Position numbers and translations under genes: made by a program. A stretch of DNA of 64,000 nt from Candidatus Acidiferrales bacterium. GTDB lineage: Bacteria; Acidobacteriota; Terriglobia; Acidiferrales; UBA7541. Within the stretch, counting starts at the first letter, position 1, and the number at the start of each line of letters is the position of its first letter. The notes below the pieces were generated by a model, which did not search any database, was not told where the DNA came from, and saw only the letters and a program-made list of their open reading frames with translations. Location of the stretch: NCBI GenBank assembly GCA_035934015.1, contig DASYYH010000016.1, positions 248,001 to 312,000 on the forward strand, in the 5' to 3' direction. Of this stretch, positions 46,371 through 54,731 are shown one piece after another.

Positions 46371-46393
46371 GAAATTCAAACTGACCCAGTACC
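46371..46393 (-). repeat. right terminal inverted repeat
   Basis: GAAATTCAAACTGACCCAGT with its last three bases is the exact reverse complement of the left end. It lies 36 bases outside the start of the KGG-type gene. Confidence 0.85.
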
Positions 46394-46401
46394 TTGCTTT
46401 T
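46394..46401. repeat. target-site duplication, right copy
   Basis: TTGCTTTT repeats the eight bases directly left of the element. Joining the two flanks at this point restores a continuous sequence into the pckG leader. Confidence 0.75.
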
Positions 46402-46535
46402 GATTGCATTTCATTCTTCGGCGGAATAGACTTTTACTTGGAATATTTGCATTTTTAGCTCTTCAGACGCGACGCGCGAAGGCCCCTCCGGACGGTCGGG
46501 CAACTTTCCCCGCGCCAACCAAATTAGGAGGGAAT

Positions 46536-48296
46536 GTGCCAACTCCGCTGGAACGGTGGGTTGAGGACGTAACACGCCTAACGACGCCGAAACAAATCGT
46601 CTGGTGCGACGGCTCGGCAAGCGAATATCAGGGAATTATCGAAGGAATGTTGCGCGACAGCTCCCTTGTCAGCCTCAATGCTACGACTCATCCCAAATGT
46701 TATCTTCACCGCAGCAATCCAAATGATGTAGCCCGCACCGAGAGCGTGACGTTCATCTGCACACGCGAAAAATCAGACGCCGGCCCCACGAACAACTGGA
46801 TGGCCCCCGAAGAAGCCAAGCAAAAGGCCGAAGTTTTTTTCCGCGGCTCGATGAAGGGCCGCACGATGTACGTCGTGCCTTACATCCTCGGCCCTGAAAA
46901 ATCTCCCTACAGCAAAATCGGCGTCGAAATCACGGACAGCGCGTACGTCGCAGCCAGCATGCGCATCATGTCTCGAATGGGCAAGACCGCCCTCGACCGA
47001 CTCGGCAGTTCCGACGATTTTGTTCCCGGCCTTCACTCTCTTGGCGACATGGATCCGCAGCACCGCCTTGTACTTCACTTCCCCGAAGAGAAATTGATCT
47101 GGAGCGTCGGCTCGGGCTATGGCGGAAATGCGCTGCTCGGCAAGAAATGTTTTGCTCTGCGCATCGCCAGCTGGATGGCGCGGCAGAATTCCTGGATGGC
47201 CGAGCACACGCTGATTCTTGGCCTCGAAGATCCCTCCGGCAAAGTGACCTACATGTGCGCCGCATTTCCCAGCGCCTGCGGCAAGACCAATCTCGCCATG
47301 CTCGTTTCGCCGCTCGAAAAGCAAGGGTATCGCGTCTGGACGATTGGCGACGACATCGCCTGGCTGCACGTCGGTGGCGACGGCATGCTGCGAGCGATCA
47401 ATCCCGAAAACGGATTCTTCGGCGTCGCGCCGGGCACAAATGGAAAGACCAATCCCAACGTCATGACGGCTCTGCGCCACGACACGATTTTCACGAACGT
47501 TGCCATGACCGCCGACAGCGAACCCTGGTGGGAAGGCATGGACGGCTCTATTCCAGCCAGCATGACCGACTGGAAAGGCGAGAAGTGGACTCCGAGCAAA
47601 GGTCCCGCCGCTCATCCAAATTCCCGCTACACCGTCGCCGCCAAGCAGTCGCCTTCGATCTCTAAACATTTCGAGGACCCCGAAGGCGTGCCGATTTCCG
47701 CCATTATCTTCGGCGGACGCCGCGCCAAAGTGGCGCCTCTCGTTTTTGAAGCGCGCAACTGGGAGCACGGCGTATTCGTCGGCGCAGCGATGGCCTCAGA
47801 AACGACCGCCGCCGCAACCGGCGCCGTGGGCGTGACGCGCCGCGATCCCATGGCGATGCTTCCCTTCTGCGGTTACAACATGGCGGATTATTTTGGCCAC
47901 TGGCTCGAAATGGGCAAGCGCGTCAAAAATCCGCCCAAGATTTTCCACGTCAATTGGTTCCGCAAAGGCGACGATGGCAAATTCCTCTGGCCCGGCTATG
48001 GTGAAAACGTGCGCGTTCTCAAATGGATGCTGGACCGCATCGAAGGCCGCGCTCAGGCGCGCGAAACCCCCATTGGCAATGTACCCACGACCGGTTCGCT
48101 GACGCTCGATGGCCTGGATATCTCCTCCGACGCCCTGGAAAAACTTCTCAGCGTTGATTCGGCTGCATGGGCGGACGAGCACGAAGGAATTGGCAAATTC
48201 TTCGAGAAATTTGGCAAGCGTTTGCCGCAAGCTCTTCGCGACCAGCACGAAAAGCTTGGCCAGCGGCTGCAGCAAGTCGCCGTCGCGCAGAAATAA
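46536..48296 (+). CDS. pckG: phosphoenolpyruvate carboxykinase (GTP)
   Basis: A 586-residue GTP-dependent PEPCK that interconverts oxaloacetate and phosphoenolpyruvate at the start of gluconeogenesis. The N-terminus VPTPLERWVEDVTRLT, the P-loop FPSACGKTN with C248 and K250, IGDDIAW, and the GTP-type motif NWFRKGDDGKFLWPGYGEN (near residue 472) are all present. I choose the GTG at 46536, with AGGAGG four bases upstream, since an earlier ATG adds 44 residues unrelated to the family. The IS1-type element lies about 140 bases upstream, so its native promoter may be split. A clear terminator follows. Confidence 0.93.
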   Translation: MPTPLERWVEDVTRLTTPKQIVWCDGSASEYQGIIEGMLRDSSLVSLNATTHPKCYLHRSNPNDVARTESVTFICTREKSDAGPTNNWMAPEEAKQKAEVFFRGSMKGRTMYVVPYILGPEKSPYSKIGVEITDSAYVAASMRIMSRMGKTALDRLGSSDDFVPGLHSLGDMDPQHRLVLHFPEEKLIWSVGSGYGGNALLGKKCFALRIASWMARQNSWMAEHTLILGLEDPSGKVTYMCAAFPSACGKTNLAMLVSPLEKQGYRVWTIGDDIAWLHVGGDGMLRAINPENGFFGVAPGTNGKTNPNVMTALRHDTIFTNVAMTADSEPWWEGMDGSIPASMTDWKGEKWTPSKGPAAHPNSRYTVAAKQSPSISKHFEDPEGVPISAIIFGGRRAKVAPLVFEARNWEHGVFVGAAMASETTAAATGAVGVTRRDPMAMLPFCGYNMADYFGHWLEMGKRVKNPPKIFHVNWFRKGDDGKFLWPGYGENVRVLKWMLDRIEGRAQARETPIGNVPTTGSLTLDGLDISSDALEKLLSVDSAAWADEHEGIGKFFEKFGKRLPQALRDQHEKLGQRLQQVAVAQK

Positions 48297-48318
48297 CGAG
48301 CCTCGGCCTCCAACTTCG

Positions 48319-48354
48319 TGCCGCAGAACCGGTCGCGTTCTGCGGCATTTTCAT
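48319..48354 (+). terminator. rho-independent terminator after pckG
   Basis: TGCCGCAGAA (48319-48328) pairs perfectly over 10 bases with TTCTGCGGCA (48338-48347), with a 9-base loop, followed by TTTTCATTT. This is a textbook intrinsic terminator 23 bases after the pckG stop. Confidence 0.82.
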
Positions 48355-48427
48355 TTAAGCTCTCTTGCGTCGGTACCGGCGAATCGAATCAGCAGCGAAA
48401 CCAGAACCACAAATAGGGAGTCGTGAA

Positions 48428-48835
48428 GTGAACGTCGACTGGGTACGCAAATTTTGCATGGCGATGCCGCACGCCACCGAATCCATTCAGTGGGGCGACG
48501 ATCTGGTTTTCAAAGTCGGCGGGAAAATGTTTGCCGTGCTGGTGCTCGAACCGGCGCCCGTCTGGCTGTCGTTCAAATGCACGCCGGAGGAATTCGCGGA
48601 ATTGACCGAGCGCCCGGGCATTATTCCCGCGCCTTATTCCGCGCGCTATTTCTGGATCGCTCTCCAAACACAAGAAGCATTGAGTTCCGCGGAACTCGAG
48701 CGCCTTTTACAGACTTCTTATGATTTGGTCGTTGAAAAATTGCCACAAAAAACTCGCGCAGCGCTTTCGCAGGCCACTGCAAGACCGAAAATCAAATCCA
48801 CAAAAAAGCTCCGCTCTCGCCGTAAGCCGCGTTGA
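48428..48835 (+). CDS. MmcQ/YjbR-family protein
   Basis: A 135-residue member of the MmcQ/YjbR family, small single-domain proteins of the CyaY-like fold. The sequence VDWVRKFCMAMPHATES at the start, KVGGKMFA in the middle and the C-terminal ERLLQTSYDLVVEKLP are typical. I choose the GTG at 48428, with GGGAG seven bases before it, which starts at the family N-terminus. A basic tail of about 20 residues follows. DNA binding has been proposed for the family; the function is unproven. Confidence 0.8.
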   Translation: MNVDWVRKFCMAMPHATESIQWGDDLVFKVGGKMFAVLVLEPAPVWLSFKCTPEEFAELTERPGIIPAPYSARYFWIALQTQEALSSAELERLLQTSYDLVVEKLPQKTRAALSQATARPKIKSTKKLRSRRKPR

Positions 48836-49418
48836 CGTAAAACAGATTCGCATGCTCGGTGGACCCAAGGGCCTGGCAGAGTTTCTTCGTTCCGTGCTCC
48901 GCGCAGAAATGTTCTCCGCTGGCTGAAGCAATCTTCGCTGTCTCATCGAGATTGGCAACCTGCTCGCGCGAAAACCACAGCCAGGTCGCAGTTCGCGTGC
49001 ATTCCTGGCACGGCTGCGTGCCATCCAGTCGACCCAGTCTTCCGCCAATCGCCTCCGCCACTGCCGGTTCGACGCCTGCCGCGTCCAAGTCCGGCGCAGC
49101 CACGAAAAAATATTGCGTCATGGACTCGCCGTCCGGTTCGAACGCGACCACGCGGCCCACGTAGCATGCCAGTCCTTTTTCCAGCGTCCGGCATAGGCAT
49201 TCGCGGCACAGGGACACTTCCGGCCGCTGCGGCTCGCGCACGCGCACATTCTTGCCTTGCAGAAAAAGATTGTCCGGCAGAAACGTGGCCATCCACGGCG
49301 GATGCCCCTCTAGATGCACACATTCCGCGGGCATGCGGATCAAGCGCGAAAGCCAGTTGGCCGTCCGCCGCCGGAAAAAAAGCTCTGGATACGCTGCTGC
49401 ATAGCTCAAACGCGCCAC
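48792..49418 (-). CDS. hypothetical cysteine-rich protein
   Basis: A 208-residue protein of no recognised family. Three cysteine clusters (CRECLC, CQEC and CAEHGTKKLC) suggest zinc or iron binding. The N-terminal part contains aromatic residues typical of globular proteins. It overlaps the MmcQ-type gene by 44 bases tail to tail. I believe it is real because of the ordered cysteines, but nothing points to a function. Confidence 0.5.
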   Translation of the reverse strand: MARLSYAAAYPELFFRRRTANWLSRLIRMPAECVHLEGHPPWMATFLPDNLFLQGKNVRVREPQRPEVSLCRECLCRTLEKGLACYVGRVVAFEPDGESMTQYFFVAAPDLDAAGVEPAVAEAIGGRLGRLDGTQPCQECTRTATWLWFSREQVANLDETAKIASASGEHFCAEHGTKKLCQALGSTEHANLFYVNAAYGESGAFLWI

Positions 49419-49556
49419 GGCGTTATGTTAGCGCACTCGCAGGCCGGGCACGAATGCCACGTTTGTGTCTCGTCGCACGCTTCGGTTATTATAAATCGCT
49501 TCTCAGGCGGAGCGATTCGCCAGCGCCATCATCGCAGAAAAATTCAAGGAGGCATC

Positions 49557-50018
49557 ATGCCGATTGCCGTGGGATCTCCCGCGCCGGAATTCACGCTGAA
49601 GGATCAGGACCAGAAGGAAATCAAACTCAGCGATTTCAAAGGCAAGAAAAACGTCGTCATCGTTTTTTATCCGCTCGATTGGAGTCCTGTCTGCACCAAT
49701 GAGCACATCTGCTTCGTCAATGACATGAAGAATTTCGAGAAGCTCAACGCGCAGGTTCTCGGCCTTTCCGTTGACAGCGTCTGGTCGCACAAAGCCTGGG
49801 CCGACAAAATGGGCATTCACTATCCTCTGCTTGCCGATTTTCACCCGCGCGGCGCCGTGGCCGAAAAATTCGGCGTCTATCTGCCGGAGAAAGGAATCAC
49901 TGGCCGCTCCATCGCGATTATCGACCGCAATGGAAAAGTAGCGTGGTTCAAGAATTACGAAATCTTGCAGGTCCCTGATCTAAAGGAAGTCGCCGAAGCG
50001 CTCGCGAAAGTCGGTTAG
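49557..50018 (+). CDS. peroxiredoxin
   Basis: A 153-residue thioredoxin-fold peroxidase. The peroxidatic cysteine is C46 in DWSPVCTNEH, and a further cysteine C52 lies six residues on, unlike the CX4C of BCP-type enzymes. VIVFYPLDW and SVDSVWSHKAW match AhpC/TSA-family peroxiredoxins. It reduces hydroperoxides in the cytoplasm with a thiol donor. AAGGAGG before the ATG at 49557 settles the start and excludes a longer frame. Confidence 0.88.
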   Translation: MPIAVGSPAPEFTLKDQDQKEIKLSDFKGKKNVVIVFYPLDWSPVCTNEHICFVNDMKNFEKLNAQVLGLSVDSVWSHKAWADKMGIHYPLLADFHPRGAVAEKFGVYLPEKGITGRSIAIIDRNGKVAWFKNYEILQVPDLKEVAEALAKVG

Positions 50019-50028
50019 CACTGCGCGT

Positions 50029-50466
50029 TCATTTCTCTGCGGACGGGCTCGCCGGATGTGCGAAATTGCGCAGTAGGTCCACGAGCTCCCAGCGCTGCTC
50101 GTCCGTCAGCCGATTCTTGAACGACGGCATTGGTTTTCGTCCGTTGGTCAGCTTCCAAAAAATTTCGCCGTCGTTCATCCCGTCCATCAGCCGCGCGTTC
50201 GTGAAGTTCGTCGGCGGCGTGTTGTAAGAATACATCGAGCCCGGCGGCTTCTTCCCGTCACCATTCGCTCCGTGGCACTTCTCGCAATATTGCACGTACG
50301 TCGCACGTGCGTCCGCAAGCGTCGCCGCATTCGCAGGCACGGGATTCTTCAACTCGTTCGCGTTCGGTGGCACGTTCCATCCTCCGCAGCCCAAACACGT
50401 CGCGGAAATGCCCAACGCCAGTCCCGCCATCGCAAGATACTTCCGGATAATTTCCGAAATACGCAA
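50029..50466 (-). CDS. exported mono-haem cytochrome c
   Basis: A 145-residue c-type cytochrome with an N-terminal signal anchor and the haem motif CEKCH (C61, C64, H65). The likely sixth ligand is the methionine in GRKPMPSF near residue 113. I use the TTG at 50466 because GGGAG lies five bases upstream and it gives the signal peptide its positive residues; the internal ATG at 50430 is the alternative. A cysteine near residue 24-27 could be a lipid anchor. It carries electrons in the periplasm. Confidence 0.82.
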   Translation of the reverse strand: MRISEIIRKYLAMAGLALGISATCLGCGGWNVPPNANELKNPVPANAATLADARATYVQYCEKCHGANGDGKKPPGSMYSYNTPPTNFTNARLMDGMNDGEIFWKLTNGRKPMPSFKNRLTDEQRWELVDLLRNFAHPASPSAEK

Positions 50467-50547
50467 ATCCGCTCCCGCTTCGGTAGAAATTTGAACTCCC
50501 TCGTTATTATTGCCTGAAGGACTCGTTTCTGAGGGAGAGATTTCCGC

Positions 50548-50817
50548 TCAAGGTGAGCGATGCAGCGCGCGCAGCACGGAAATCAGCACAATCACGAGCA
50601 TCACGAAGACGTAGATGCGCATTCCCCAGAGCATCGCCCGCATTCCTACGGAAAGTTTTCGCGGCCCGAATCGCGTATGAGTTTTCGCCGCGACGACCTG
50701 GTCCGCTTCAAGAAGCGACAAGACAACGTTCGGATCTCCGAGATCCGGCCGCGCTTCCGCTGCCACTGCGGGTTCTGTTTCCGCCGCCTGCTTTCGAAAC
50801 TTCGCCTCGTCATTCAT
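50548..50817 (-). CDS. small membrane-anchored hypothetical protein
   Basis: An 89-residue protein with a hydrophilic N-terminal half (the sequence EAKFRKQAAETEPAV and beyond) and one transmembrane segment near residues 64-84 at the C-terminus. No family recognised. It follows the Nramp-family transporter gene by 54 bases on the same strand and may be a small partner of it. Confidence 0.55.
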   Translation of the reverse strand: MNDEAKFRKQAAETEPAVAAEARPDLGDPNVVLSLLEADQVVAAKTHTRFGPRKLSVGMRAMLWGMRIYVFVMLVIVLISVLRALHRSP

Positions 50818-50871
50818 CACTCGATTCCTCGATTAGCTCTTGTCATCGTTTCGCTCTTCTGCCGCGCAGTT

Positions 50872-52305
50872 TCAGCCGCCCAGCAAACCTGGCATCACCG
50901 TCGCAATCGCGAATCCCAGTCCTGCGATGACGAGAAGCACCGTCACCGTGACGCCCGCCAGATTCATGCCGAAATTGTTGCCGTGCTCGCCCATTAGTTC
51001 GCGGTCATTGACCAGCATCAGCAGAAACACCAGAGCCGGCGGCATCGCCAGCACCGCGATCACATTGACGATCAGCACGATGAATTCCAGCGGCGCGTGC
51101 GGAATCAATACCAGAGCCGCTGCCGCGCACGCGGAGCCAAGCAAAATCAAATAAAACGGCCACGCCTCGCGAAACGGCCGGTTCAAGCTGTGCGCCGTCC
51201 CGAAAACTTCGCCGAATGCGTAGGCCGACGAAGTCGAAATCGCGATCGCCGCCACGATTCCCGCTTCGAACATTCCCAGCGCAACGAGCGCCCCACCCAC
51301 ATGGCCCAGCCACGGCACGAGCGCCTGTGCGAATTGCGCATACTCGAAATCCGCCGCGTTAATTCCGTGATGAAACAGCGGCACGGTTGCGAGAATTGCG
51401 GCTATCGCGAATACAGTGGCCAGCACCGTGCCGAGCAGAGTGTCCGCGCGCCCGGCTTTGATGTCGCGTGGCTGCATTCCCTTGTCGACCACTGCGCTTT
51501 GCTGGAAGAAAAGCATCCACGGCGTCACGGTGGCGCCAATCGTCGACAAAATCAGCAGCACGATTTCCGACCGGTCGCCACTGGGCAGCGGAGACCACGT
51601 CAGCAGCGCATGGCCGACGGCTGGCCAATTGGGATGCGCCAGCAGGGCCGCCGGTATGAAAAGCCCGTTGAAAATCGCCAGCCCCATGGTGATGCGTTCC
51701 CATGTCCAATAGCGTCCCGTGGTGATCACCGCCAGGACCAGCAGCAGCGCGCCGCCCACCGCAATCCCCGGCCGTATGCCGAAAAAACTCAATCCCGCGC
51801 GCACGCCGATGAACTCCGCCACGAGCGTCAGAAAATTTCCGAAGACCAGATCGGCCATCGAAAATAATCCCCAGAACCTGCCGAAGCGGTCGAAGATCAA
51901 TTCGGCGTGGCCGCGATGCGTCACGGCGCCCAGCCGCACGGTCATTTCCTGCACGATAAATCCCATCGCGAATGTCAGCACGACAAAGGGAATGAAAAAA
52001 CCGATTCCGTAACGCGCGCCATCCGCCGAATACGAAAGCATGCTTGGCGCGTCGTTTTCGCCCAGGAACACCAGCACGCCCGGCCCCACAAGAAGCCAGA
52101 GAATGCGCAACCCCCCCAGCGATTTCCATCCGCGTCCGAACCACCGCGCTCGCGCCACGCGCCAGCGATCGCGGGCACGGTCCACATCTTCGTGCGTAAG
52201 CTGGCCGACAAGGTCTCGCGCGAGGGAAGATGCAACAGCGGATTCCGTTGTGAGCTGCACCGTCTCGAAAGAAGCCGTCTTGTGTGAATTTTTCTTGTGC
52301 GGCAT
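50872..52305 (-). CDS. divergent Nramp-family metal/Mg transporter
   Basis: A 477-residue membrane protein of the Nramp superfamily with about eleven hydrophobic segments. The region after GPGVLVFLGEND and the long stretch around residues 118-250 align with Nramp topology. However, the metal-binding DPGN of the first helix reads NDAPS, and the MPH of the sixth helix reads TPWM. Such changes occur in Nramp-related magnesium or non-transition-metal transporters, so manganese import should not be assumed. Confidence 0.75.
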   Translation of the reverse strand: MPHKKNSHKTASFETVQLTTESAVASSLARDLVGQLTHEDVDRARDRWRVARARWFGRGWKSLGGLRILWLLVGPGVLVFLGENDAPSMLSYSADGARYGIGFFIPFVVLTFAMGFIVQEMTVRLGAVTHRGHAELIFDRFGRFWGLFSMADLVFGNFLTLVAEFIGVRAGLSFFGIRPGIAVGGALLLVLAVITTGRYWTWERITMGLAIFNGLFIPAALLAHPNWPAVGHALLTWSPLPSGDRSEIVLLILSTIGATVTPWMLFFQQSAVVDKGMQPRDIKAGRADTLLGTVLATVFAIAAILATVPLFHHGINAADFEYAQFAQALVPWLGHVGGALVALGMFEAGIVAAIAISTSSAYAFGEVFGTAHSLNRPFREAWPFYLILLGSACAAAALVLIPHAPLEFIVLIVNVIAVLAMPPALVFLLMLVNDRELMGEHGNNFGMNLAGVTVTVLLVIAGLGFAIATVMPGLLGG

Positions 52306-52463
52306 GAGTTAATGCCAATGAACTAATGGAATAAACTACACTTAACCCGTGCGGGCGTCAATCCGCGTTGTTCGCGTTCATGCCGAAAACCAAAATGCGC
52401 TTTGGCCCGGCGCATTCCGCCGAAACCTTCTGCTATAGTGGTCGCGACTTCCGGGAGGGTTCC

Positions 52464-52766
52464 ATGGCCGAAGGCCCAAAACCGCAGCAGGTGCAGATCA
52501 AAGCGGACGAGAAAGAACTGGTCGGGCAGTACTCAAATCTCGTGATGATTCACCACAATGCCGAGGAATTCACGCTCAATTTCATCTATATTTTTCCGAG
52601 TGTGCCGCAGGGCAAGCTGGTGAGCAGCGTCATCGTCAGTCCCGGCCACGCCAAGCGATTGATGCGCGCGCTGAGCGAGAACATCACTCGCTATGAAGCG
52701 CAGTTCGGGCCCATCGCCGAAGGTCCGGGCCCCACTCCTGAACCGACCGTCGGCTTCGTGCAATAA
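52464..52766 (+). CDS. DUF3467-family protein
   Basis: A 100-residue protein resembling DUF3467. The central stretch YSNLVMIHHNAEEFTLNFIY and the later SPGHAKRLMRALSENI are characteristic. It starts at the ATG at 52464, where GGGAGGG lies four bases upstream. The family is small and uncharacterised in function. The proline- and glycine-rich tail is typical. It is divergent from the Nramp-family gene. Confidence 0.75.
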   Translation: MAEGPKPQQVQIKADEKELVGQYSNLVMIHHNAEEFTLNFIYIFPSVPQGKLVSSVIVSPGHAKRLMRALSENITRYEAQFGPIAEGPGPTPEPTVGFVQ

Positions 52767-52823
52767 GACGCGAGGCGGAATCGGGTAGCTACCGTCGCCC
52801 GCCGATCCCAAACGAGCGTTTTT

Positions 52824-53165
52824 TCACGCTGCCGAAGCGCCCGACGCGATCACCCACTGCCCTTCCAGTTCCAGGAATTCGACTCCAACGGCGAATCCTG
52901 TTCCTCGCGTGGGTTCGCAGTAAGCCACTCGCGCCAGTGACCGGAAATTCCCCGTCAGCGACGATACGGAAATGCTTTCGCCGATTCGCCAGCGCCGCAC
53001 GCTGCGCACTCGCGCACCTCGCGAGCTGACGTTTTCCGTGAACGTCGCTTCCTGCCCGGGCAAAAATGTATTGCCCGAGATCTTCACTCCGACTTCCATC
53101 GGCACGCGTGCTTCGCGTCGTTCTATTTGGTAATTCCTCGCCTTTGCCCTTCCTCGGATCCCCAT
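52824..53165 (-). CDS. PilZ-domain protein
   Basis: A 113-residue protein with the PilZ signature: RREARVP near residue 16 (the RxxxR of c-di-GMP binding) and ENVSSRGARV near 44 (the D/NxSxxG part). It probably binds cyclic di-GMP and changes the activity of a partner. Its start lies inside the 3' end of the diguanylate cyclase gene (43-base overlap), so the two are produced together, coupling synthesis of the signal to a receptor. Confidence 0.8.
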   Translation of the reverse strand: MGIRGRAKARNYQIERREARVPMEVGVKISGNTFLPGQEATFTENVSSRGARVRSVRRWRIGESISVSSLTGNFRSLARVAYCEPTRGTGFAVGVEFLELEGQWVIASGASAA

Positions 53166-54511
53166 TCCCCTGCCCCCTGTTCACCGAGATAACTACCTTC
53201 CATGCCTGTCCCATTTCCCAATGGAGCCCGCCTGCCCTTCATCGCATACAAAGCGTTGTCCGCCGAGTGCAGCAATTTCTCGATCGTCAAGCCGTCGCGC
53301 GGATAAATGGCCACCCCTGCGCTGACGGTGATTTTCGGCTCGTGCCCGTCCTCGGCCAAACGCTTGCGAATTCGATGCGCCACTTGCACAGCAACGGCTT
53401 CTTCCGCTTCTGGCAGCACCAGCGCGAATTCATCTCCGCCGTATCGCGCCGCCGTATCCATCGCGCGGCAATGCTGGCGCAGCACATTTCCCAGGCGCTT
53501 CAGCGCCTGGCTGCCGGTCAAATGGCCATGAACGTCGTTGATTTGCTTCAGGTGGTCGAGGTCCAGCAGCAACACGGCAAATCCGCGACCCGTGCGCTGC
53601 GCGCGCAGCAGTTCTCTTTCCATCACTTCCAGCAGCCGGCGGTAATTCGCAAGTCCAGTCAAAGGATCGCTGATCGCCAGCCGGCTGACCTGATCGAAGA
53701 GATTCGCGTTATCGAGCAGCGCTCCCGCCAGCACGATCGCATAACCTGTCGCTTCCAATACCTCCGCCGCGCCCGACGCAGCATTGAAATGGCTCGCCGC
53801 TTGCGTCATCGCCAGGTGGCACGCGACATTCACCGCCGCCGCCAGAAACAGCGCCCGATCCAGCGCGGACTCCGTGCGCTTCAGCCGCTTCCAGAATCCC
53901 AGCGTCGCAACAAAATAAATGGACGCCGGCAATAAATCCCACGGTCGCGCCAGAAGTGCGTGCGGGTAAATCTCCGGCGCTACCGGCGCGGCGAAAAAAA
54001 CCACGCTCGTCAGATACGAAATCAGTCCCACAACGAGCAGCGCCCAGGCGATTTCTTTGTTCGGCTCCCGCGAAAGCGGCAGGCTTCGCTCCACGAGCAG
54101 CGCCACCACGAGCAAGACCGCAAGTAGCGTCCGGCTGACCATCCACGAGAGCGGAACAGCCAGCGCTGCGCCCTCGGCGTGCGGCGCCAGATTCGCGCCC
54201 ATCTCAATCAGTCCGGCAAGCCCGAATCCGAATGCCAGAATCAGCGTGATGCGATCGTGCATTCCGCGAAAGCGCACCAGTGCATTTGCAGCAAACGTGA
54301 ACGCCAGCAGGCTTCCTGTCAGTTGGATATACCGGCTCAACAGCGGGTCTGGAATGTAGCTCGAGGTTCGCAGCGACCAGAGGAGGCCAACTGTGACCGC
54401 TCCTCCGATCAGCCACACGAATGCCCATTTCAGATGTAACAGTCTGTTTGAAGGCTTCTTCTGGTCTGGCCTGTCCAATGGCCCCCCAAGGCACACCTGC
54501 ACTGCCCGCAA
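53123..54511 (-). CDS. membrane-bound diguanylate cyclase (GGDEF)
   Basis: A 462-residue protein. The N-terminal 240 residues hold about eight hydrophobic segments forming a membrane sensor module; the C-terminal GGDEF domain has the intact active site YGGDEFAL near residue 352. An inhibitory RxxD site (RAMD) lies five residues before GGDEF, so product feedback is likely. It makes cyclic di-GMP from two GTP. The start is TTG with no strong ribosome binding site, so the first ten or twenty residues are uncertain. Confidence 0.88.
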   Translation of the reverse strand: MRAVQVCLGGPLDRPDQKKPSNRLLHLKWAFVWLIGGAVTVGLLWSLRTSSYIPDPLLSRYIQLTGSLLAFTFAANALVRFRGMHDRITLILAFGFGLAGLIEMGANLAPHAEGAALAVPLSWMVSRTLLAVLLVVALLVERSLPLSREPNKEIAWALLVVGLISYLTSVVFFAAPVAPEIYPHALLARPWDLLPASIYFVATLGFWKRLKRTESALDRALFLAAAVNVACHLAMTQAASHFNAASGAAEVLEATGYAIVLAGALLDNANLFDQVSRLAISDPLTGLANYRRLLEVMERELLRAQRTGRGFAVLLLDLDHLKQINDVHGHLTGSQALKRLGNVLRQHCRAMDTAARYGGDEFALVLPEAEEAVAVQVAHRIRKRLAEDGHEPKITVSAGVAIYPRDGLTIEKLLHSADNALYAMKGRRAPLGNGTGMEGSYLGEQGAGEWGSEEGQRRGITK

Positions 54512-54731
54512 ACTATATTGGGGAGCACTCCAGAGGCCGTTCTTACAATAGTCCTGGTACTATGTATCATACTTATTATAAAGTGTTTATTCGATTTCAG
54601 ACGGAGGGCTGTTCTAATTTAGTCAAGGAAGAATGTTCTAGCCGGGTGAAAATGTTACGAAGTGACGCGATGCATTCCGTGTGGAGAACATAGGCTTCTG
54701 TGGAAATCCACGTTGCCTACGGCTGCAAATC

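Larger units (their letters stand above)
43946..46393. mobile_element. 2,448-bp IS1-type transposable element with passenger genes
   Basis: The element is bounded by perfect 23-bp inverted repeats (43946-43968 and 46371-46393) and an 8-11-base direct duplication of the target. Inside are a DDE transposase of the IS1 type, a proteasome-like Ntn hydrolase, a zinc-ribbon protein, a small KGG-type basic protein and one doubtful open frame. Codon use and lower GC set parts of it apart from the flanks. The two flanks read continuously across it, so it looks like a clean insertion about 140 bases upstream of pckG. It may still be mobile, since the ends and transposase look intact. Confidence 0.85.

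Noticed and set aside
43921-46410. Prophage or integrative island
   Set aside because: No integrase, phage structural gene or tRNA-linked attachment site is near; the boundaries fit a single transposable element.
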